Positions 1-8,204 of a stretch of DNA of 64,000 nt are shown here, piece after piece; the first letter of the stretch is position 1; each line of letters begins with the position of its first letter. The translations under genes were made by a program, and so were the position numbers. The stretch is from an uncultured Clostridia bacterium. GTDB taxonomy: Bacteria > Bacillota > Clostridia > Christensenellales > UBA1242. The stretch spans positions 72,738 through 136,737 of the forward strand of contig CALWNC010000002.1 of assembly GCA_944382715.1 (NCBI GenBank). The letters run 5' to 3'. The notes under the pieces are model-generated. The model was not told where the DNA came from. It saw only the letters and a list, made by a program, of their open reading frames with translations, and searched no databases.

Positions 1-657
1 TTGTTTTAAATCATCAACAATCGAGAATATAAAAGATGCACAGTATGAGATTATAGGCAATAGAAGAAAAATATAACTCCATAAAGTATTAAATTGCAGA
101 TTATTTAGTATGCCTATAGTTATTATTATTCCTATAAAAAGTAAACATATAATTATTATAAAAAGTAAATAATTTCTTCTTAATTTTTTATCCCACCTTA
201 TATTTTGTTGTTGGCAAGAAAATATAGCATCTTTTAAATCAAGATTGTTTTTTATTGAGTACCAATTATTTAAACCTTTTAATTTTTTTACCTTTTCTTT
301 TTGTGATAATATAATTAATTCATCCATTGGTATATTACATATAAGAGAGTTTTGTTTGAAACCAAATAATTTAACATCAAAAACATATTGAATTTGTGCA
401 GCTTTTTCTTTTATTGATTTTGTTTTTGCAGATAACCATAAACAAACAAAAGTGCATATAACTCCCAAAAAATTTATGTATGTAATAAAATTATTTGGCA
501 TATTAAAAAGAGTAATTAAACTTAAGATGATTGGAAGAATAACAGATAGAATAAAATTAAAAGTTGCAGTAATTGAAGCTTCATTGTATTTATATCTTTG
601 AAGTTTTAATAAATCAATGAACTCTTGATTATTTTGTTTTTCATTTAAATTATTCAT
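1..657 (-). CDS. S-4TM-like pore-forming CBASS effector, partial
   Basis: The frame is open from an ATG at 657 to the window edge (219 codons, no stop), so the C-terminus lies outside. I see two hydrophobic pairs: one after about residue 28 with the second near 50-70, then a soluble stretch containing QYVFDVKLFGF, then a second pair near 165-215. This 2+2 membrane layout with a central FDxxLF-like motif matches the S-4TM family, membrane effectors that pair with CD-NTases. The ATG overlaps the TAA of the upstream CD-NTase gene, so the two are translationally coupled. By family knowledge it would be opened by a cyclic oligonucleotide and permeabilise the membrane of infected cells. Family assignment is inference from topology and partner. 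Confidence 0.7.
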   Translation of the reverse strand, partial: MNNLNEKQNNQEFIDLLKLQRYKYNEASITATFNFILSVILPIILSLITLFNMPNNFITYINFLGVICTFVCLWLSAKTKSIKEKAAQIQYVFDVKLFGFKQNSLICNIPMDELIILSQKEKVKKLKGLNNWYSIKNNLDLKDAIFSCQQQNIRWDKKLRRNYLLFIIIICLLFIGIIITIGILNNLQFNTLWSYIFLLLPIISYCASFIFSIVDDLKQ

Positions 658-1436
658 TAAATAAATTCCTTAAAAAGAGTTTTAATTTTTTGTTCGGAAT
701 AAGATGGGGAAATTTTCTCATTTTCTTCAATATATTTAATAATAATTTTTGTTTTATTAATGTAATCTTTGGTATATTGAGGTGTATCATATGTATAATT
801 TATACTTTTTAAAACTTTAAATAAATTTTCTTTTAAATTGTATGAAGTACAATATAATGATGATGTTAAAACTATTTTTTCTAATTCATATGAAGCAAAA
901 TATTTATTATTTAAACAATTCCAATATTTTACTAACCTACTTATTTGTTTATACTGAATGTGAGTTTGTGTTTTGCTTAACTCATCTAAATAAAAAGGTT
1001 CTGTAGTTATCCAATCAGAATAAGAGCTTTGCTTATCTGGTATCTTATATGTTTTATTATATAACCAAATTGCTGGGGTTAATTCAAATTTTATATGATG
1101 TAATTCTAATATTGCACATGGGTTACTTTGATAAATTTCAGAAGAAAAATATTTGCTATTCATAAATCTTTTTAATTTATCAATATAAGTTTGTGGTTTG
1201 TATTCAAAATTCGCAAAAACAACCATAATATCAACATCTGAATTATTGTCCGCTTTTCTACAAAGATTTGTGTGTCGTTTATATGAACCAAAAACTAATA
1301 TGTCTGTTATCTCATTTTCAAAATAACTTTTCAATCTTAATTTCAATGTATTAATTGATGTTTCTATAGAATCTTTTTCATCCTGAGTTAATCTTAAGTT
1401 TTTTTCTAAGTTTTCTAAATATGTTAATACTGACAT
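657..1436 (-). CDS. CD-NTase (cGAS/DncV-like nucleotidyltransferase), CBASS
   Basis: 259 residues. The polymerase-beta-type fold is shown by GSYKR at 50-54 followed by DVD at 67-69 (two metal-binding aspartates); the third acidic position is probably Glu118 in FELTPA, where most family members have Asp. Size and motifs fit SMODS/CD-NTases, which make cyclic di- or trinucleotides on phage infection. The partner downstream is a four-TM effector, which makes this a minimal two-gene CBASS unless more genes lie beyond the window edge. AAAGGAGG lies just before the ATG, and a TTGAAA-17-TATAAT promoter lies 22 bases further up. A tRNA-type nucleotidyltransferase or an MNT-type antitoxin is less likely given the partner. 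Confidence 0.75.
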   Translation of the reverse strand: MSVLTYLENLEKNLRLTQDEKDSIETSINTLKLRLKSYFENEITDILVFGSYKRHTNLCRKADNNSDVDIMVVFANFEYKPQTYIDKLKRFMNSKYFSSEIYQSNPCAILELHHIKFELTPAIWLYNKTYKIPDKQSSYSDWITTEPFYLDELSKTQTHIQYKQISRLVKYWNCLNNKYFASYELEKIVLTSSLYCTSYNLKENLFKVLKSINYTYDTPQYTKDYINKTKIIIKYIEENEKISPSYSEQKIKTLFKEFI

Positions 1437-1457
1437 AAATCCTCCTTTTTCGAAAAT

Positions 1458-1486
1458 ATTATATCATATTTGCTTTTAATTTTCAA
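1458..1486 (-). promoter_or_regulatory. Sigma-A type promoter of the CBASS operon
   Basis: On the minus strand TTGAAA (1486-1481) and TATAAT (1463-1458) are separated by exactly 17 bases, and AAAGGAGG plus the ATG of the CD-NTase follow. This is a near-consensus housekeeping promoter. Confidence 0.75.
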
Positions 1487-1499
1487 TAACTTATAAAAA

Positions 1500-1523
1500 A
1501 AGAAGAATATTTCAATTCTTCTT
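1500..1523 (-). terminator. Rho-independent terminator after the SMC/nuclease operon
   Basis: AAGAAGAAT and ATTCTTCTT form a 9-bp stem with a 6-base loop; on the minus strand a T-run follows. It separates the ATPase operon (stop at 1612) from the CBASS promoter, so the two systems are separate transcription units. Confidence 0.65.
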
Positions 1524-1611
1524 GGGAGTCAATACTATTCAGATTAATTTTATTTAACTAAAGTTTCTGTATATCTTATAGAATTAAAAATCATAATAAC
1601 GAATTATACTA

Positions 1612-3225
1612 TTATTGAATATCAATATCTATTGAGAAAACTTGTAGAAGTTCTCTAAATATTTGATTATCTTTTTCTTGTAAAAGATGAAATTTCATTA
1701 CATTATCAAAAGAAATGTCATTAATATTGTCCTTATTGACGTATTTATTGTATTCCTCTTTTTTTAATGTACATGTAAATATTATTTGTTTATTTAATGA
1801 ATTGAATAAATTTATTATATTTTCTTCCTTAAAAGATGAAATTTCTCCTCCTCTAAAGTGATCAATTACTATAGGGAAGTCAATATTCAAAAGCTTAGAA
1901 CATGCATAAACTCTTGACATTAGATATAAAGTTCCTTGACTACCTGAATAGTTTACATCATTTTTTGTAAATATCTCTGTAATTGTTAAAGGGTCTTCAG
2001 GCTCAGAAGAGTTGTAAAAATAATTCATATTATCTATAAAGCGATTGTATATTTCCTGCCTAGAATTTTTATTTTGATTGCTTGTTTGCTGATATTTATT
2101 GATTTTGTCTTTTAAATTCTGAATATTTTGTTCAATATCAAATATTTGTTTATCAATTTTTGAAGCCTCTATAATATCATTTTTATAAAAAATTAAATTT
2201 TCTAAATTCACATCATCATCTACCATTAGTTTAGATAATTCTTGTTGTTTTTCAGTAATCTTTGAATCTAAATCTAAGATATTTTCTATACAAATCTGTA
2301 TTCTATTTTCTATAGTTTTTTTGATTTCGTTACGAATATCTACATCTGATATTTCAAATTTAACAGCTGAACCAGTAGAGTTATATGCAATTTTATCAGA
2401 GCCGCATTCTAAACAAATTAATTTTCCAGATTCAAACTCTCTATTCAAAGAAGCTATTTCTTTTAATAATAATTCATTTTGTGTTTTTTTATTAAGCATT
2501 CTGTTTTTTGCATTATTTAAATCTGTAATTACGGCTTTGCATTTTTCAATATCTTTAAATTTTTCATCAATCAAAGATTTGGATGCTGTATACGTAATAA
2601 ATTTTGCTTCTAATTTTTTGGATTTTAAAAATTTATTTGAGTCTTTTAGTATTTTCTTCTGTGTTTCTAGTTTTTGTATTTCAATTTTAATTTCTTCCTC
2701 TTGTTTTAAATCAACAGGGTTTTCACAATTCATTAGAGAGTATATACATTCAATATAATCATCTTTTGTATAACGACCTCTATTGCATATATTTGAAGTT
2801 TGTCTTTTATCTTGTGGAAGAAAAAACATCTCAAAGAATAATTCTAGTCCAGCCATTTGTTTAATACCATTTTTATTTATTACTGGTAAAGTGCAAATAT
2901 TCTCATTAAAATATCTCTTAAAATCATTAACAGAGTCAAATGTTAGTAATTGATTGTCAAAAACTAAAAAATAATCATTTTTTCTACAAATATAAATATT
3001 CCTATCATCTTTATTTAAATTTATTATAAAATAATAATCTTGGTAGTCATCAAATCCTTTTGGAAATATTGGAGCATTTCCTAACGCATACAATATTCCT
3101 TGTGAGACAATAGTTTTTCCTTTATTGTTATCATCACTATGAATGATGTTTACTCCTTTAGAAAAATTATCTAGATAAAATGATTTTTCCTTATTTCCTA
3201 TACAAAAGCTATTTATTATAATCAT
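1612..3225 (-). CDS. SMC/Rad50-like ATPase of a two-gene defence-like pair
   Basis: 537 residues. A short Walker A (NNKGKT, 33-38) sits behind a beta-rich N-terminus, long coiled coils run through about 170-265 and 300-385, a CLECG motif sits near 270 like a half zinc hook, an ABC-signature-like SGSQG lies at about 427 and a Walker B-like FPIVIDHF ends near 455. This is the architecture of a compact SMC/Rad50 ATPase. The gene overlaps the upstream nuclease gene by 4 bases (ATGA). SMC plus nuclease pairs are known from Lamassu (LmuB/LmuA) and from ABC-3C conflict systems; this could be a variant of either. It would sense or bridge foreign DNA and license the nuclease. No exact family is recognised. 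Confidence 0.6.
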   Translation of the reverse strand: MIIINSFCIGNKEKSFYLDNFSKGVNIIHSDDNNKGKTIVSQGILYALGNAPIFPKGFDDYQDYYFIINLNKDDRNIYICRKNDYFLVFDNQLLTFDSVNDFKRYFNENICTLPVINKNGIKQMAGLELFFEMFFLPQDKRQTSNICNRGRYTKDDYIECIYSLMNCENPVDLKQEEEIKIEIQKLETQKKILKDSNKFLKSKKLEAKFITYTASKSLIDEKFKDIEKCKAVITDLNNAKNRMLNKKTQNELLLKEIASLNREFESGKLICLECGSDKIAYNSTGSAVKFEISDVDIRNEIKKTIENRIQICIENILDLDSKITEKQQELSKLMVDDDVNLENLIFYKNDIIEASKIDKQIFDIEQNIQNLKDKINKYQQTSNQNKNSRQEIYNRFIDNMNYFYNSSEPEDPLTITEIFTKNDVNYSGSQGTLYLMSRVYACSKLLNIDFPIVIDHFRGGEISSFKEENIINLFNSLNKQIIFTCTLKKEEYNKYVNKDNINDISFDNVMKFHLLQEKDNQIFRELLQVFSIDIDIQ

Positions 3226-4262
3226 TGAATTCTCTCCTTTATTAATGCAATATAATATTTACAAGACATAATTGATAAATGATGAACTCTCTGAACTTTA
3301 TTTTTGTCTATTAATTCATAAATTTCATTAACAGATTTTGCAGGATTATTTTTAATTTTTACAACAATTTCTTCAAAAAGATCCCAAAAATAGTTTTTAT
3401 TATTTTTATCATAAAGAAGCCTAAAAATATCATTTTGGCAGGTTTCAATTAGTTCTTCTTGTATTAATTCGTCAACTGGATTTAAACATTGCACAAATAA
3501 CCTAGGAACACTATGCTTATTTATCTCACGAATTGCAGTTTTAAAACATATCCGATTTATTATTAATTGTTGAATATCATCTTTAGATAAATATTTATCA
3601 TAGTTAAAAAAACATCCTATTGACTCGATTAGTTCTCCCTCTAAATTATTGTTCTTTTTTGATGATTGTTTATCTCTAATCTCTTTAAATATCTTTCTCA
3701 AATCTTTATCATCAATAATTAATGAAGATTTAAATTGGACAGCATCTTTAATATATTCTTCCTTTGTATGAGTGTCGATAACAAATACCACTTTTTGTAA
3801 AAACTTCTCAATGTTTTGTTGTGTAATCTTTAATTTATCTTCTATATATGTTTTTTCTTCAGCTGATTTCATTAATCCTTTCATTATATCAAATCTTAAT
3901 TCATCAGTTAAATCATCTATATTAAATATGTTTTTATCTCCGATGATATTTTTTGTTTTTTCATTTACTCCTTCAATAAAAAGTATAAATTCTTCAAAGT
4001 TAAATTCTGATAGATAGTTTTTAAACAATGTAACTAAATAATATCCAAGAGAATATGGCGTTATATTTTTTATACCTTTAGATTGCACATCAAAACAAGC
4101 TGTTGCCAAATTGTTGACTCCCGATACATCGTTAAAAAAATCTATTACAAAGTACTCTATTTTATTAGATTTATTATAATAATTCATCAAATATAACATT
4201 GATTTGGTTTCAAATTCTGTTGCCTTTTCATTTCTTTCTTCTGAAGCAGTTATTTTATACAT
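3222..4262 (-). CDS. Putative PD-(D/E)XK nuclease effector, Cap4/DUF4297-like
   Basis: 346 residues. The N-terminal 80 residues hold an ordered set of E (KATEFET), D (FNDVSG) and a QSK motif (CFDVQSKG), the pattern of a restriction-endonuclease fold with a QxK active site, as in Cap4/DUF4297 double-strand DNA nucleases. The remainder is helical with no motif I know and could be the partner-binding or sensor part. It is first in the operon and couples by a 4-base overlap to the SMC-like ATPase. A TGATATAAT extended -10 at 4286-4278 on the minus strand precedes it. Nuclease role is inferred from the motif and the partner; the family match is tentative. Confidence 0.5.
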   Translation of the reverse strand: MYKITASEERNEKATEFETKSMLYLMNYYNKSNKIEYFVIDFFNDVSGVNNLATACFDVQSKGIKNITPYSLGYYLVTLFKNYLSEFNFEEFILFIEGVNEKTKNIIGDKNIFNIDDLTDELRFDIMKGLMKSAEEKTYIEDKLKITQQNIEKFLQKVVFVIDTHTKEEYIKDAVQFKSSLIIDDKDLRKIFKEIRDKQSSKKNNNLEGELIESIGCFFNYDKYLSKDDIQQLIINRICFKTAIREINKHSVPRLFVQCLNPVDELIQEELIETCQNDIFRLLYDKNNKNYFWDLFEEIVVKIKNNPAKSVNEIYELIDKNKVQRVHHLSIMSCKYYIALIKERIQ

Positions 4263-4277
4263 TTTTAAACCTCTGTA

Positions 4278-4346
4278 ATCATTATATCATAAAAATTATA
4301 AATATTATAGATTTTTAGATAATTTTGCAAAAATTTATGTTATAAT
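4278..4346. promoter_or_regulatory. Divergent promoter region between two defence-like operons
   Basis: The 100-base gap between the nuclease gene (minus) and the MazG-like gene (plus) has an extended -10 on each strand: TGATATAAT for the minus strand ending near 4281 and TGTTATAAT for the plus strand at 4338-4346. Neither has a good -35, so each probably relies on the TGn extension. Confidence 0.5.
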
Positions 4347-4364
4347 GCTGTTAGGAGAAATAAT

Positions 4365-4691
4365 ATGAAAATTTATAATAAGTTAGTTAGAGATAAAATT
4401 CCAGAGATAATTGCTGGAGATAATGGAAAAACTTGTGTAACCAGAATTATGGAAGATGCTGAGTATTTGAAAGCTCTTAATACTAAAATGCAAGAAGAGT
4501 TAAAAGAGTATTTAGAAAGTGGTGATGTTGAAGAACTTGCAGATTTAGAAGAAGTGTTAAGAGCGATTCTTGATGTTAAAAAAGTTTCTTACGATGAATT
4601 TGAGAAAATAAGAAAAGCAAAAGTTAACAAAAGAGGTGCTTTCAAAAAGAAGATTTTTCTTGAAAGTGTAAGCGAAAAAGATGATAAATAA
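4365..4691 (+). CDS. MazG-like all-alpha NTP pyrophosphohydrolase
   Basis: 108 residues beginning KIYNKLVRDKIPEII, the signature start of the small house-cleaning NTP pyrophosphatases of the MazG superfamily. The acidic metal-binding helix pair is visible as EELKEYLES followed by EELADLEEV (ExxE...ExxD layout). These enzymes hydrolyse non-canonical NTPs to NMP and pyrophosphate in the cytoplasm. Here it heads an operon with a nuclease-helicase and a methyltransferase and may act on nucleotides made or modified during phage growth, which is inference. AGGAGA precedes the ATG. The next small ORF overlaps its last 11 bases. Confidence 0.8.
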   Translation: MKIYNKLVRDKIPEIIAGDNGKTCVTRIMEDAEYLKALNTKMQEELKEYLESGDVEELADLEEVLRAILDVKKVSYDEFEKIRKAKVNKRGAFKKKIFLESVSEKDDK

Positions 4692-4854
4692 AGAGAAGTT
4701 AGAAAATCTTGGTTTAAAATTTGTTGATGAGTATTCTTACGATGATGCCCATCATTCTTTTGTTTTGGAAAAAGATAATATATGCATTATAGTTGATGAT
4801 AACATTTGCGAGAACGACAAAGAAACAATCTTTGACTATTCAAAATATTGTTAA
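4681..4854 (+). CDS. Small protein between MazG-like and helicase genes
   Basis: 57-residue ORF starting at an ATG inside the last codons of the MazG-like gene and ending one base before the helicase ATG (TAA followed by ATG). Its tight fit between two coupled genes argues it is translated. The sequence is acidic with two beta-like stretches (FVLEKDNICIIVDD); no family is recognised. It could be a small subunit of the helicase complex. Confidence 0.5.
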   Translation: MINKEKLENLGLKFVDEYSYDDAHHSFVLEKDNICIIVDDNICENDKETIFDYSKYC

Positions 4855-7182
4855 ATGCAAAACAAGTATATGGCAGAGTTTAAAAAACTTTATCGGTTTA
4901 ACTATATTGATGACAGTTGCTATAATAAAATCAAAGAATGGTTATGTAAGACTGTTGAAGATATTGAAGTTAAAGATGATGGGGGTTCTTTTGATGTTGC
5001 CCATACCGATAACACACCACTTGAAAAAACTTTTGAAGACTTATTTGTTGACACGTACGGCGACAATGCTACCGAATATTTAAAGAAAGAATATTCGGTT
5101 TCGTTAGCAAACGGAAGGAATGCTTTTGTTGACTATGTCATTGAAACCAAAAATGGCAATTTCGCAATTGAAGAAAATGGTGTGCATTATCATCACCCAT
5201 GTATTATTGGAAACAAAGCTTATGATAGACAACTTGAAAAACAAAATACACTAAATTTATATGGCTTTAAAGTTTTCCGTTTCTCGATACAAAATTTAAC
5301 TTTTAAAGAACAAACAATTGACAATATAAAAACTTATCTTGGAGATAAGGAAAATTTTATAAATTCTGTTGTAGTTAAGCAAGAGAGAAAGTTTAAGTTA
5401 TATGAACACCAAGAGCAAATTCTTGATGATTTACATAAATCCAGACAAGAAGGCATAAACACTACCCTTATTGTTATTCCAACAGGAACAGGGAAGTCTC
5501 AAATTGTTATTGAAGACATTAAAGACCTCGCGAAGAAAAATGAAATACATAAGGTTCTTATAATGGTTCCGACCACAACTTTAAAAAACGATTGGAAGAA
5601 AAGAGTCGAAAATTTAGATAAGTCTTTGAATATTGAAATTAAATTTTATAACACTGTTTTTCAAGAAAAGAACTCTCTAGATAAAAGTTATTATGATTAT
5701 ATTGTTTTTGATGAGGCTCATCATGCACAAGCAGCAAACTGCAAGAAAACACTCCAATATTTCACTCCTAAATATTTAATTGGTCTTACTGCCACCCCTG
5801 AAAGACTTGATAGAAAGAAACTTGATGAGATTTTTGGAGAATATGAAAGTAAACTAACCCTTAGGGAAGCAATTGAGAAAGGTGTGATTTCTAATATAAG
5901 ATGTTATCGTCTTATCAGTAATATTGATTTAAGTGAAGTTCGATATAATGGAAAAGATTACAACTATGCAGATTTGGAGAAAACTCTTATTGTCGACTCC
6001 CGCAATGAACTTATTGTTAAAACAATTAAAAAATACTTTTCTCCTAAAAAAGATTTCTATAAACAAGGTATTGTTTTTTGTGTGAATATAAACCATTGTA
6101 AGAAATTAGAAAAAATGTTAAACGAGCAAGGTATCACAGCAAAGGCAGTCTATGGTTCTAATAAAAGTAATGATGAAATTTTTGAAAAGTATAAAAACAA
6201 AGAAATACAATTTTTGCTTAGTTGCCAAATAATAAGTGAAGGTTGGGATTGTCCACAAACTGAAGTTGTCGTTATGGCTCGCCCTACTTTGTCCAAAGTT
6301 TTATATCTTCAACAAATTGGAAGAGGTGTAAGAAATTATCCGGAAAAAGAATGCTTATATGTTATTGATGTTGTTGACAACTATGCAGGGAAACTAACTC
6401 CTTGGAGTTTTAATTCACTTTTTAAAATAGCAAACTATTCTGACTTTGCTGGTGTTATCAACAATAACTTTGATTATCTTGACATTTTAGGGCTTTCAGA
6501 AAATGAAATATCAATGCAAGCAATTGATGTGTTTACATTTGAAGAAAAATATAAAGATTATAAATCACTTGAACAAACAGCACGAGAATTATTTATTGGA
6601 ACTAACACTTTAAGTAAATGGGTAAAACAAAACCCAAACTTTTCAAGTTTATATTTACCTATTGGTAGCAAAATGATGCCATATTTTTCAAGTGCTGACA
6701 TACAAAACATAAAACAAATCAAGAAACTAAAAGACCACAATGAAGAAACAATATTGCAAGACTTTATTGACTTTGTTGATGAAAATACTTTGACATATTC
6801 TTTTAAACTGATTTTCTTATTAAATATGTTTAAACTTGCCGATAAAGAAGGTGAAGTTAACATGGATAATCTTATTGACGAATATTCTGCTTTTTATAAG
6901 GACAGGATAGAAAGAAATTTACAAGTTGACAGGTCCGGTTGTGTGTATGATATGGAATATTTGAATGATAGAACAAAAATGAAGAAATCAATTTTGGATA
7001 ATCCATTTGAAAAGTTTGAAAGAAAAAGATTTGTTTATTTTAGTAAAGACTTAAACATATTATCATTTAATCCAAACTTATGGAGCAAACTTACTGATGA
7101 AGTAAAAGGTGAAATAATTTCAAAAGAGAAAAGATTTTTAGAAGATTACTATAAAAACATGGGGGACTATAATGCAGTTTAA
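4855..7182 (+). CDS. Vsr/DUF559-like nuclease fused to SF2 helicase
   Basis: 775 residues. Around 90-145 lies a very-short-patch-repair-like nuclease core: VDYVIETKN, AIEENGVHYHH, then a conserved R and GFKVFRFS. A superfamily 2 helicase follows: motif I PTGTGKS (209-215), DEAH (286-289), TAT (312-314) and QQIGRGVR for motif VI. The C-terminal 250 residues are unassigned. The layout resembles restriction-type helicase-nucleases used in anti-phage defence. It sits in a compact operon with a MazG-like enzyme upstream and a methyltransferase overlapping its end by 11 bases. A role in restriction is inferred; a repair function cannot be ruled out. Confidence 0.75.
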   Translation: MQNKYMAEFKKLYRFNYIDDSCYNKIKEWLCKTVEDIEVKDDGGSFDVAHTDNTPLEKTFEDLFVDTYGDNATEYLKKEYSVSLANGRNAFVDYVIETKNGNFAIEENGVHYHHPCIIGNKAYDRQLEKQNTLNLYGFKVFRFSIQNLTFKEQTIDNIKTYLGDKENFINSVVVKQERKFKLYEHQEQILDDLHKSRQEGINTTLIVIPTGTGKSQIVIEDIKDLAKKNEIHKVLIMVPTTTLKNDWKKRVENLDKSLNIEIKFYNTVFQEKNSLDKSYYDYIVFDEAHHAQAANCKKTLQYFTPKYLIGLTATPERLDRKKLDEIFGEYESKLTLREAIEKGVISNIRCYRLISNIDLSEVRYNGKDYNYADLEKTLIVDSRNELIVKTIKKYFSPKKDFYKQGIVFCVNINHCKKLEKMLNEQGITAKAVYGSNKSNDEIFEKYKNKEIQFLLSCQIISEGWDCPQTEVVVMARPTLSKVLYLQQIGRGVRNYPEKECLYVIDVVDNYAGKLTPWSFNSLFKIANYSDFAGVINNNFDYLDILGLSENEISMQAIDVFTFEEKYKDYKSLEQTARELFIGTNTLSKWVKQNPNFSSLYLPIGSKMMPYFSSADIQNIKQIKKLKDHNEETILQDFIDFVDENTLTYSFKLIFLLNMFKLADKEGEVNMDNLIDEYSAFYKDRIERNLQVDRSGCVYDMEYLNDRTKMKKSILDNPFEKFERKRFVYFSKDLNILSFNPNLWSKLTDEVKGEIISKEKRFLEDYYKNMGDYNAV

Positions 7183-7795
7183 AGAGGGTTGGAACGATGC
7201 TCATAAAAGGTTTTTAGAGGGAAAAATTATTTATGACAACTGGCTTGATGACTACAAAGACGTTTTGGATAAGTGCAAAACTAAGGTGTTGGATCTTGGT
7301 TGTGGACTTGGAAACGACACGCTTTATTTGACCGAGAGAGAGTTTTGCGTTGTTGCCTGTGACTACTCAGAGGTTGCGATTGAAAAAATAAACAGAGAGT
7401 TTAAAAATGTTGAAACTAAAATCATAGACATTTCAGAGCATCTGCCTTTTGAAGATAATTCTTTTGATTTAATTATTGCTGATTTAAGTTTGCATTATTT
7501 TGATGAAGCCACCACAAAAGAAATTATGAAAGAAATTAAAAGAATTTTAACCTCAAATGGCTACTTAATCGCCAGAGTTAATTCAGTTGAAGACACAAAT
7601 CACGGTGCTGGTCAAGGAAAAAAGTTAGAGGAGAATTTTTATTTTGTTGAGGGATACAACAAAAGATTTTTTACAGAGCAAGATGCTATTAAATTTTTCT
7701 CAATAATAGGTGAAACAAAAGTGAAAAAGGCAGAAATGCTAAGATGGTCAAAACCCAAAAAGGCCCTTGAGATTTTGGTTCAAAAGAATAAATAA
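7172..7795 (+). CDS. Class I SAM-dependent methyltransferase
   Basis: 207 residues. Motif I is VLDLGCGLGND (near 39-49), followed by CDYSE for the SAM ribose-binding acid and FDLIIADLSLHYF for motif IV. This is a type-11, TehB/UbiE-like small-molecule methyltransferase fold. There is no NPPY/DPPY motif, so it is unlikely to be an adenine DNA methylase for the upstream nuclease-helicase. The start overlaps the helicase gene by 11 bases; GGGGG precedes the ATG. Its substrate is unknown. Confidence 0.75.
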   Translation: MQFKEGWNDAHKRFLEGKIIYDNWLDDYKDVLDKCKTKVLDLGCGLGNDTLYLTEREFCVVACDYSEVAIEKINREFKNVETKIIDISEHLPFEDNSFDLIIADLSLHYFDEATTKEIMKEIKRILTSNGYLIARVNSVEDTNHGAGQGKKLEENFYFVEGYNKRFFTEQDAIKFFSIIGETKVKKAEMLRWSKPKKALEILVQKNK

Positions 7796-7935
7796 AAGCC
7801 TAATTTTTATAAAATTTCTTTTGTTTATAAAGGTAAATATAATAATTTTTTACGAATTAGCTAATTTGTGTGTTATAATATGTTTGTTAAATATCTGCAT
7901 TAAAAAGTGGTTTATGAAAAAAAAGAGGGAACTGC

Positions 7936-7960
7936 TCACACTACATAGTGTGGCCTTTTT
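7936..7960 (+). terminator. Terminator downstream of the helicase operon
   Basis: CACACTA and TAGTGTG form a 7-bp stem with a 2-base spacer, followed by GGCC and a six-T run. A TGTTATAAT extended -10 lies about 65 bases upstream (near 7873), so a short independent RNA ending here is also possible. Confidence 0.6.
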
Positions 7961-8034
7961 TATGCAATAAATTCTCAATTAATATTATAAATTAAATACC
8001 AAAAAACGGATTTTAAAACTAAATTGATTGCAGC

Positions 8035-8090
8035 GCGTGTGCTTGTCTTGAACAAGTGGCGTCGCTTCGCTCCGCCAGACAAGCACACGC
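8035..8090. other. GC-rich hairpin, candidate replication origin or packaging signal 1
   Basis: GCGTGTGCTTGTCT (8035-8048) and its exact complement (8077-8090) make a 14-bp stem around a 28-base loop with inner GGCG/CGCC pairing. It is far richer in GC than its surroundings and is flanked by the near-identical direct motifs TTTAAAACTAAA and TTTAAACTAAAC. In filamentous phages the non-coding region by the rep gene holds such hairpins as strand origins and packaging signal; that role is inferred here. Confidence 0.5.
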
Positions 8091-8125
8091 TCTTTAAACT
8101 AAACTTCATTTAACCCATGGCAACT

Positions 8126-8201
8126 AAATAGGGGCGAAATTGTGGGGTGTCGTTCGCAGGCTTTCCACGATCACCCGCACAATTTTTTTTCGCCCCTATT
8201 T
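8126..8201. other. Long hairpin after rep, candidate origin or terminator
   Basis: AATAGGGGCGAAA (8127-8139) pairs with 8188-8200 over 13 bp; inside, TTGTG pairs with CACAA and GGGTG with CACCC, giving a 76-base arm-and-bulge structure. It starts four bases after the rep stop codon. The position suits a rep terminator, but the size and internal structure are more like an origin or packaging hairpin. Confidence 0.5.
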
Positions 8202-8204
8202 TAG

